From NCBI GenBank assembly GCA_003105245.1, contig PQAI01000087.1:1-12945 (forward strand): a DNA stretch of 12,945 bases, written 5' to 3'. Under the pieces are notes generated by a model. It saw only the letters and a list, made by a program, of their open reading frames with translations, was not told the DNA's origin and did not search any database. Origin of the DNA: Betaproteobacteria bacterium (GTDB lineage Bacteria; Pseudomonadota; Gammaproteobacteria; Burkholderiales; Usitatibacteraceae). Below are positions 6,998-12,945 of this stretch, piece by piece (positions within the stretch are counted from its first letter, which is position 1; each line of letters opens with the position of its first letter). Position numbers and translations under genes: made by a program.

Positions 6998-7783
6998 ATG
7001 CTCGCCACGGTCTACGCGAACCGCTGGCTCCTCGCCTCCTTCCTCCGGCGGGAGCTGAGCACGCGTTACGCCGGCTCGGCGACCGGCGCCGCCTGGGCGA
7101 TCCTGCATCCGCTGGCCCTTCTCGCCGTCTACGGATTCGTCTTCAGCCTCGTCTTCCGGGTGCGATTGCCCGCGGATGCCGGCGGCGCCAGCTACACCGC
7201 CTTCGCCGCCGTCGCGCTCTGGCCGTGGATCATGTTCTCCGAGGGCATCGTGCGGGGCATGGCGGCGGTGCACGAGAACGCGAGCCTCGTCCGCAAGGTC
7301 GCGTTCCCGCATGCGCTGGTGGTCTACGCCGCGGTGGGATCGTCTTTCCTCGTCCATCTCGCGGGCTACGCGGTCGTTCTCGCGGCCCTCGCGGCCCTGG
7401 GGGAGCCGCTGCACCTGGCGCGCCTGCCCTTCGTCCTCTTCCTGCTCGCGCCGCTGCTCCTCGTCGCGACCGGCGTGGCCGTCGTGCTGGCCGCACTGCA
7501 GACGCTGCTCAAGGACGTCGAGCAGGTGGTCTCGATCCTGCTCATGGTCGTCTTCTACGGCACGCCGATCCTCTATCCGCTTTCCTTCGTGCCTGCGCCG
7601 TTCGGCGACTGGATGGCGTGGAGCCCGCTCGCGAGCCTGGCCGAGCGGCTTCGTGACGTGCTCATCGCGGGCCAGGGTCTCGCGTGGACGGATGCGGGAT
7701 ACTGGGCGATAGGCATCGCGACATGGTGGGCCGGGCAGGCGTTCTTCGAGCGCGTCTCGCCCCATTTCGAGGACTTCCTGTGA
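6998..7783 (+). CDS. ABC-2 type permease, Wzm/TagG/KpsM-like glycan exporter subunit
   Basis: A 261-aa inner-membrane subunit of an ABC transporter, of the type that exports O-antigen, teichoic acid or capsule chains. It has the family's usual length and opening, FLRRELSTRYAGSATGAAWAILHPL (15-39), where the amphipathic RxLSxRYxGSxxGxxW region precedes the first membrane span. Six hydrophobic segments are visible, at about 31-53, 66-86, 105-132, 139-168, 172-196 and 228-247, with the typical FYGTPILYPLSFVP in the fifth. The start is six bases after the ppiC stop with little ribosome site (AGG abuts the ATG), so translation is probably coupled. Wzm proteins normally sit beside a Wzt ATPase; here the next gene is a TPR-glycosyltransferase and no ATPase is in the window. 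Substrate unknown. Confidence 0.88.
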   Translation: MLATVYANRWLLASFLRRELSTRYAGSATGAAWAILHPLALLAVYGFVFSLVFRVRLPADAGGASYTAFAAVALWPWIMFSEGIVRGMAAVHENASLVRKVAFPHALVVYAAVGSSFLVHLAGYAVVLAALAALGEPLHLARLPFVLFLLAPLLLVATGVAVVLAALQTLLKDVEQVVSILLMVVFYGTPILYPLSFVPAPFGDWMAWSPLASLAERLRDVLIAGQGLAWTDAGYWAIGIATWWAGQAFFERVSPHFEDFL

Positions 7784-7807
7784 GCCCGGCCGCGCCGGCG
7801 CGAAGCG

Positions 7808-9802
7808 ATGACGCAGCCAGCGCGCGACGAGGTCCTTGAGGCCGCCGGGCGCATCGCCGGGCTTTCCCGCGAGGGTCGCAAGGAGGAAGCGCTCGCCGAG
7901 GGTCGGGCATTGGCGGCGGCGCACCCGGCGCGCCCCGAGGCGCGCTTCCTGCTGGGTTCCCTCCTCGCCGACCTCGGCCCTCGCCCGGAGGCGGAGTCCG
8001 TGCTTCGCGATTGCCTGGCCCGGTGGCCGGGGCTCCTGCCGGCCCGCTCGCTCCTGGGCGAGCTTCTCTTCGACCGGCGTGACTTTCCCGGCGCTCTCGA
8101 GTGCTTCCGGGCGGTGGCGGGGACGAGGCCGGACGATGCGCGCGCCTGGAACAACGTGGCCGTGGCGGCCCTCGCCCTGGGAAGGCTCGACGAGACCGAG
8201 ACGGCCGCCCGCCGAGCGGCCGGCCTGGACGCGGGAAGCGCAAGCTCCCGGCTCGTGCTGGCCAAGGCGCTCGCTGCGCGCGGCAGGAACGGCGAGGCGC
8301 TTGACGCCCTGCGCGATTGCCTGTCCCTCGATCCCGGCGACAGTGAGGCGCTGGACCTTCAAGGGCGCCTGCTGGCCCAGGCGGGCGCGTACACGCGCGC
8401 GGCGGAGTCGTTTCGCGCGGCGATCGCGGCCGGGGCCGGGGCAGCAACCGCAAGCCGTCTCGGCGACACGCTGCTCCAGGCGGGCGACGCGCCTGGCGCC
8501 GTGCGCGCGTATGGCGAGGCGGAATCGCGCGAGGGGACGAATGCCGCGGCGAACGCGAGCCGGGCGCTCTTCGCCATGCACTTCGACGGCGCCCGCGACG
8601 CCACGCGACTCTTCGAGGCCCACCGCGAATGGGCGAGCCGCTACGCGGCCACGCCCTCGGCGGACGGTTTCTCCAACGGCCGTGAACCGGAAAGGCGCCT
8701 GCGGATCGGCTACGTGTCGCCCCGCTTTCGCGCGTCGTCGGCCGCCTTCCTGCTGTTGCCCGTCCTGGAAGCGCACGATCCGGCGGGCGTGGAGTTGCAC
8801 TGCTACGCCGAGCAGGAGGGCGGCGACGGGATCTCCGAGCGGATCCGGTCGCGTGCGGCCGGGTGGACGGACACCCGCGCGCTGGACGACGACGCGCTGG
8901 CGGCGGCGATCCGGGGCGACGGGATCGACGTCGTGGTCGATCTCGCGGGGCACACTCCCGGGAACCGCCTGCGCGCGCTTTCCCGCAAGCCGGCGCCGGT
9001 CGTCCTCACCTGGCTCGACTACTGCGACACGACCGGATGCGGGGCCTTCGACGCGCTCCTGACCGACTCGCTTCACTCGCCGCCCGGCGACCGCCAGCGC
9101 TTCGTCGAGCGCCGCCTGCGCCTCGATCCCCTTCGCTACTGCTACGCGCCCCCGGATTACGCGCCCCCGGTCACGCTGCCGCCTTCCGCCAAGGGCGACG
9201 CGGTGACTTTCGGCGCCTTCCACCGCTTCGCGAAGATCGGTCCCGAAGTGCTTCGGGCCTGGGCGGAGCTGCTGGCGCTCGATCCCCGCTTCCGGCTGGT
9301 GATCAAGAACGACGCGCTGAACGACGAGGGCGAGCGCGAGCGCCACCGCGAGCGGCTCGCGCGGGCGGGCCTGCCCGCCGACCGGCTCGAGCTTCGGCCC
9401 GCGTCGCCGCACGCGCAGGCGTTGCGCGAGTACGGGGACGTGGACATCGCGCTCGACGCGTTTCCCTACAATGGCGGCATCACCACGCTCGAGGCGCTCT
9501 ACATGGGCAGGCCGGTGGTCGCCTTCGCCGGCGACACCCTCATCTCGCGGCAATCGTCCGCCATCCTGCGCGCGGCGGGGCTCGACGCCCTCGTGGCGGC
9601 CGACGCGAAGGCGATGATCCGCCTGGCTGCCGGCCTCGCCTTCGACCGCGACGGCCTGGCGCGGCTGTGTGCCGGACTGCGGGCACGCCTCGTCGCATCT
9701 CCCGTGTGCGACGCTTCGGCGTTCACGCGCCGGCTCGAGGCTGCCTACCGTGCCGCGTGGCGCGACTGGTGCGCGGGCCGTCCCATCGGGGAATCGCGAT
9801 GA
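7808..9802 (+). CDS. TPR plus SPINDLY/OGT-type (GT41) glycosyltransferase-like protein, catalytic His replaced by Ser
   Basis: A 664-aa cytoplasmic-looking protein. About seven TPR units occupy residues 8-240, followed by a GT41/OGT-like catalytic region from about 298. Motifs by memory of the family: LRIGYVSPRF (298-307), DVVVDLAGHTPGNRL (374-388), TWLDYCDTTGCGAFDALLTD, FGAFHRFAKIGPEVLRAW with the phosphate-contacting type Lys, and DIALDAFPYNGGITTLEALYMG followed by SRQSSAIL in the UDP-binding half. The family's DFxxH histidine, the base seen in human OGT as His498, aligns with Ser310. Members transfer GlcNAc or other sugars from nucleotide sugars to Ser/Thr of proteins; the substrate here is unknown. 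It starts 24 bases after the permease stop, in the same frame, with only a weak GAAG site, and overlaps the next gene by ATGA. It could be a non-GlcNAc transferase or a pseudoenzyme. Confidence 0.88.
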   Translation: MTQPARDEVLEAAGRIAGLSREGRKEEALAEGRALAAAHPARPEARFLLGSLLADLGPRPEAESVLRDCLARWPGLLPARSLLGELLFDRRDFPGALECFRAVAGTRPDDARAWNNVAVAALALGRLDETETAARRAAGLDAGSASSRLVLAKALAARGRNGEALDALRDCLSLDPGDSEALDLQGRLLAQAGAYTRAAESFRAAIAAGAGAATASRLGDTLLQAGDAPGAVRAYGEAESREGTNAAANASRALFAMHFDGARDATRLFEAHREWASRYAATPSADGFSNGREPERRLRIGYVSPRFRASSAAFLLLPVLEAHDPAGVELHCYAEQEGGDGISERIRSRAAGWTDTRALDDDALAAAIRGDGIDVVVDLAGHTPGNRLRALSRKPAPVVLTWLDYCDTTGCGAFDALLTDSLHSPPGDRQRFVERRLRLDPLRYCYAPPDYAPPVTLPPSAKGDAVTFGAFHRFAKIGPEVLRAWAELLALDPRFRLVIKNDALNDEGERERHRERLARAGLPADRLELRPASPHAQALREYGDVDIALDAFPYNGGITTLEALYMGRPVVAFAGDTLISRQSSAILRAAGLDALVAADAKAMIRLAAGLAFDRDGLARLCAGLRARLVASPVCDASAFTRRLEAAYRAAWRDWCAGRPIGESR

Positions 9803-12006
9803 CCGATGCCGAGGAGCTCGCCGCCGCGCAGGGTCTCCTGCGTGCCGGCCGCCTGCAGGAGGCGGGCCTGGCCTTCGCCGCCCTGACCGAGCGCCTGTCG
9901 GGACGGGCGGACCTCTGGCACCTGCGCGCAATCGTCGAGCACCAGCGCGGCAACGTGCCGCAGGCGCGCGAGCTCGCCGCGCGCGCGATCGCGCTGGATG
10001 CATCGTCACCCGGCTTCCACCTGCTCGCCGGGCACGTGGCGGTCGACGCGGGGGACCTTGCCGCCGCCGCGAAGCATTTCGAGGATGCGGTCGCGCGCAG
10101 GCCGGACTGGGCCTCGGGGTGGCTCGCGCTGGGCAACGCCCGCTTCGACGCCGGGGACGCCGCGGCCGCCCGCGAGGCATTCGTTCGGGCCGTCGCCCTC
10201 GATCCGGGCGCCGCGCGTGCCTGGAACGCGCTCGGGCTTGCCGAGCTGGATCTCGCGCGCCCGCAGGAGGCCACGCAGGCCTTTCGCAACGCCCTGCAGG
10301 CGGATCCCCGCCACGCCACCGCCCACCTGAACCTCGCGCGGGTGGCCAACCGCGAGGGCCGTTTCGAGGACGCGCTGGCGAGCCTGGCGGACGCGCTCGC
10401 CGCCGATGCCCGGCTGGCGGAAGCGCTGCTGTTGCGCGCGCAGATCCTGCGCAGGCAGCGCGACCCCGGCGCCAGGCAGGCGCACGAGGACGCGGTGCGG
10501 CGGCTGCCGGACGATCCGCGGATCCGCGTGGCGCAGGCGGAGTATCTCGCGGAGCAGGGGCTCGCCGAGGAGGCGCGCGCCGAGTTCCGGCGGGCGGAAG
10601 CCCTCGATCCGCGCAACCTGCGCGCCGCGCTCGGGGCCCGGCTCGTCCTTCCCGCCATCTACCGCGATGCCGAGGACCTGGAGGCCAACCGCGCCCGGTT
10701 CGCGCGGGGGTTGGAGGAGCTGCACGCCGAAGCCCCACGGTTCTCCGGCGCTTCCCCCGCGGCGGCCCTCTCCGGTGCCACGTGGACCAATTTCTTCCTC
10801 GCCTACCAGGGCAGGAACGACCGCGAGCTGCAATCGCGTTACGGCGACTTGCTCGACAAGGTCCTGCGCCCGCGCCTCCCGCAATACTTCGGCGAGCGAA
10901 AGGCGCCGCGCCGCGAGGGGAGGCTGCGCGTGGGCTTCTGCAGCTATTTCTTCTACGACTGCACCGCCGGCCGCTACTTCGCGAGCTGGATCCTCGACCT
11001 GGATCCGGCGCGCTTCGAGAAGGTCGTCTTCTACTCCAATCCGCGGGTCACCGGCGACACGAGGAAGATCATGGCGGCCGCGGACCGCTTCCACCACGTG
11101 GCCGGTCGTCCGCTGCTCGCCGTCGCGCAGGCGATCGCCTCGGAGGAACTCGACGTGCTGGTCTATCCCGAGCTCGGCATGCACCCGGACACCTTCGCGC
11201 TGGCGGCGCTTCGACTCGCGCCCCTGCAGGTCGCCGGCTGGGGGCACCCGACCACCAGCGGCCTCGCGTCCATCGATGCCTACGTGTCGTGCGCGGACAT
11301 GGAGCCCGAGGGCGCGCAGGAGGCCTACCGCGAGCGCCTGGTCGGCCTGCCGGGCATCGGAACGCGCTACGCGCGTCCCCGCACCGCATCCACGAAGGCC
11401 CGGGAGGACTTCGGCCTGCCCTCGGATGCGACGCTCTACCTGTGCCCCCAGTCGCTCTTCAAGATCCATCCCGACAACGACGGGCTCTTCGCCCGGGTTC
11501 TCTCCGGCGACCCGCGCGGACGCCTCGTCTTCCTCGGTTACCGCGAGGACGCCGTCGATTCCCGGTTCCGCGAGCGTCTCCACGCCCGCCTCGCGAAGGC
11601 GGGGATGGAGGGCGAAGGCCGGACCCACTTCCTCGGCTTCCTCGCCCACGACGACTACCTGCGGGTGAATGCGCTCTGCGACGTGATGCTCGACACCCTG
11701 CACTGGTCGGGGGGCAACACTTCCCTCGACGCCATCGCCGCCGGCCTGCCGATGGTCACCCTGCCCGGGCCGCTCATGAGGGGGCGGCAGAGCGCCGCCA
11801 TGCTCCGCCGCCTGGGCCTGGAGGAGCTCGTCGCCCGCGACATCGGGGACTACGTCCGCATTGCACAAGAGCTGGGGGCGGAGCCGGACTTGCGGCGCGA
11901 CATCCGCGGGATCCTCGAAGCGCGCGCGGACGCCATCTTCGACGACAAGACGCCGGTGGCCGCGTTGGCCGAGGTCCTCGAGGATCTCGCCCGTCGCCCG
12001 GCCTAG
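9799..12006 (+). CDS. Second TPR plus SPINDLY/OGT-type (GT41) glycosyltransferase-like protein, catalytic His replaced by Cys
   Basis: A 735-aa protein. About eight TPR units fill residues 1-275 (for example GNARFDAGDAAAAREAF), then a linker and the GT41-like domain from about 375. Motifs: RLRVGFCSYFFYDCTAGRYF (375-394), LDVLVYPELGMHP, LRLAPLQVAGWGHPTTSGL, LCPQSLFKIHPDNDGLF with the conserved Lys, and LHWSGGNTSLDAIAAGLPMV with GRQSAAML in the donor-binding half. Members of this subtype usually read F-x-D-H-T at the first motif; here it is D-C-T, with Cys388 (codon 10960-10962) in the catalytic-base position. The start ATG overlaps the previous stop as ATGA, with GGGGAA at 9788-9793 as ribosome site, indicating coupled translation. 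Sequence similarity to its neighbour is family-level rather than close, so it is not a fresh duplicate. Its stop overlaps the stop of the convergent gene. Confidence 0.9.
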   Translation: MTDAEELAAAQGLLRAGRLQEAGLAFAALTERLSGRADLWHLRAIVEHQRGNVPQARELAARAIALDASSPGFHLLAGHVAVDAGDLAAAAKHFEDAVARRPDWASGWLALGNARFDAGDAAAAREAFVRAVALDPGAARAWNALGLAELDLARPQEATQAFRNALQADPRHATAHLNLARVANREGRFEDALASLADALAADARLAEALLLRAQILRRQRDPGARQAHEDAVRRLPDDPRIRVAQAEYLAEQGLAEEARAEFRRAEALDPRNLRAALGARLVLPAIYRDAEDLEANRARFARGLEELHAEAPRFSGASPAAALSGATWTNFFLAYQGRNDRELQSRYGDLLDKVLRPRLPQYFGERKAPRREGRLRVGFCSYFFYDCTAGRYFASWILDLDPARFEKVVFYSNPRVTGDTRKIMAAADRFHHVAGRPLLAVAQAIASEELDVLVYPELGMHPDTFALAALRLAPLQVAGWGHPTTSGLASIDAYVSCADMEPEGAQEAYRERLVGLPGIGTRYARPRTASTKAREDFGLPSDATLYLCPQSLFKIHPDNDGLFARVLSGDPRGRLVFLGYREDAVDSRFRERLHARLAKAGMEGEGRTHFLGFLAHDDYLRVNALCDVMLDTLHWSGGNTSLDAIAAGLPMVTLPGPLMRGRQSAAMLRRLGLEELVARDIGDYVRIAQELGAEPDLRRDIRGILEARADAIFDDKTPVAALAEVLEDLARRPA
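12003..12006. other. Shared CTAG: overlapping stop codons of convergent genes
   Basis: The plus-strand OGT gene ends with TAG at 12004-12006 and the minus-strand GT9-like gene ends with TAG at 12005-12003, so both stops lie within one CTAG palindrome. No intrinsic terminator can sit between the genes and none with a T run is visible nearby. Confidence 0.85.
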
Positions 12007-12945
12007 GCCCCCGCAGGCGCGAGAAGCGCGTTCCGGACGTCGTCGATCACGCCCCGCCAGTCTCCCGCCGCCTTCTGGCGGAAGAGACGAAGGCTCGGGT
12101 ACCAGGGCGAGTCCTCGCGGTCGAGGAGCCAGCGCCAGTCGGGCGCCTTCGGCAGCATCACCCAGGCGGGGCGGCCCAGCGCGCCGGCGAGGTGGACGAC
12201 CGAGGTATCGACGCTGACGACGAGATCGAGCGCCGAGACGGCCGCGGCAGTCTCCGCGTAGGTGGCCAGCTCCGGGCCGAGGTCGACGAGGCGCGGGTGG
12301 GCGAGCTGCGCGAGCTCGCGCGCGCGCGGTCCCACCTGCAGGCTGAACCAGCGGTGCCCCTCCAGGTCGAGCAGGCCGGAGAGCGCGGCGAGCGCGCAGG
12401 AGCGGTTGCGGTCGTTGTGGTGGGCCGGATTGCCGCCCCAGACGATCCCCACCGTGCGCCCCGCAGCCCCCGCGAGGCGCTCGCGCCAGCGCCGGACCTT
12501 CGCCTCGTCGACGGCGAGATAGGGCGGGGGATTGGGAATCGCGTCGAGCCCGACCCCGAGCCACCGGGGAACGCTCATGAGGTTCACGTAGCAATCGATG
12601 CCCGCGGGAAAGGTCCCGGGCTCGACGAGGGTCACGCGGGGATCGACGGAGCGCAGGATCTCCGCGAGGACGCTGGCGGCCTCCAGGACGACCCTCGCGC
12701 CGCGATCGGCGAGCGCCGGCAGGAAGCGCGCGAACTGCAGCGTATCGCCGTGGCCCTGCTCGACGCGCACGTAGAGCGTCCTGCCGGCGAGCGGCTCTCC
12801 CCGCCACGGCGGCAGGCCCGGAACGACGAGGTTGCGCGACGCGAACTCCCGGCAGCGCGCGCGCCACTCGAACTCCTCCCACCCGCGGGCGTAATCGCCG
12901 ATGGAGAGCAGGGCGAGGCCCCGGTTGTAGTGGGCCTCGGCATGG
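12003..12945 (-). CDS. TPR/GT9-like (heptosyltransferase-fold) glycosyltransferase, 5' end outside window
   Basis: C-terminal part of a larger protein read leftwards; the frame stays open to the right edge. The first visible residues, HYNRGLALLSIGDYARGWEEFEWR, are the end of a TPR array, so the N-terminus beyond the edge is probably more TPRs. A GT9-like domain follows: LYVRVEQGHGDTLQFARFLP (around 12735-12780), TVGIVWGGNPAHHNDRNRS (around 12400-12460), SVDTSVVHLAGALGRP (around 12175-12225) and DWRWLLDREDSPWYPSLRLF (around 12085-12145). The SVDTSVVHLAGALGRP segment matches the nucleotide-sugar-binding part of ADP-heptose:LPS transferases. In this TPR-fused family the acceptor is mostly unknown. 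An internal GTG at 12770 could be called as a start but would remove conserved sequence. The stop (12003-12005) shares bases with the stop of the convergent OGT gene. Confidence 0.85.
   Translation of the reverse strand, partial: HAEAHYNRGLALLSIGDYARGWEEFEWRARCREFASRNLVVPGLPPWRGEPLAGRTLYVRVEQGHGDTLQFARFLPALADRGARVVLEAASVLAEILRSVDPRVTLVEPGTFPAGIDCYVNLMSVPRWLGVGLDAIPNPPPYLAVDEAKVRRWRERLAGAAGRTVGIVWGGNPAHHNDRNRSCALAALSGLLDLEGHRWFSLQVGPRARELAQLAHPRLVDLGPELATYAETAAAVSALDLVVSVDTSVVHLAGALGRPAWVMLPKAPDWRWLLDREDSPWYPSLRLFRQKAAGDWRGVIDDVRNALLAPAGA

Noticed and set aside
5816..10738. A 1640-codon open frame on the minus strand
   Set aside because: It is Arg/Ala/Gly/Pro-rich, lies antisense to five convincing genes and has no recognisable domain; it is a by-product of high GC and third-position bias.
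10006..12882. A 958-codon minus-strand open frame
   Set aside because: It overlaps the second OGT gene in antisense and the GT9-like gene in another frame; the translation is compositionally biased and lacks motifs.

Overview
The window looks like chromosomal DNA of a high-GC Gram-negative bacterium, most likely a betaproteobacterium. The grounds are an XpsD-like type II secretion secretin, Sec signal peptides, a lipobox protein, a periplasmic parvulin, Wzm-type export and TPR-glycosyltransferases. I have no marker gene to name a genus. I see no tRNA, rRNA, CRISPR array, insertion sequence or phage gene, and no gene-free stretch over 300 bases (the longest is about 237, at 4314-4550).

Layout, left to right. 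(1) Bases 1-2099 hold the 3' part of a type II secretion secretin gene (gspD-like), open at the left edge. (2) A comparatively AT-rich spacer of about 170 bases carries three copies of a CTGTTGnAA motif and candidate promoters. It precedes a small lipoprotein gene with an NTF2-like look (2273-2704). (3) A monocistronic gene for a 493-aa exported protein (2832-4313) has a near-consensus sigma70-type promoter, an AAGGAG ribosome binding site and a textbook UUCG-loop terminator, so it is probably highly expressed. (4) A second monocistronic gene (4551-5930) encodes a 459-aa exported, Ser/Thr/Gly-rich protein with two tandem repeats of about 105 aa (Calx-beta-like) and a Cys-containing C-terminal domain. 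It has its own TATAAT box and a strong terminator.

(5) A tight four-gene operon (6002-12006) encodes a periplasmic parvulin-type prolyl isomerase, a Wzm/TagG-like ABC-2 permease without an ATPase partner in view, and two consecutive TPR plus SPINDLY/OGT-type glycosyltransferase-like proteins joined by an ATGA overlap. (6) A convergent TPR/GT9-like glycosyltransferase gene (minus strand, 12003-12945, 5' end outside) shares its stop codon bases with the second OGT gene in a CTAG.

Overall the region is about making, folding, exporting and perhaps glycosylating cell-surface material. The most notable point is that both OGT-like proteins appear to lack the catalytic-base histidine of the family (Ser310 in one, Cys388 in the other) while keeping the donor-binding C-terminal motifs. 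They sit beside an orphan Wzm-like permease and two exported proteins of unknown role. Whether these form one surface-glycosylation or export system is inference from neighbourhood only.
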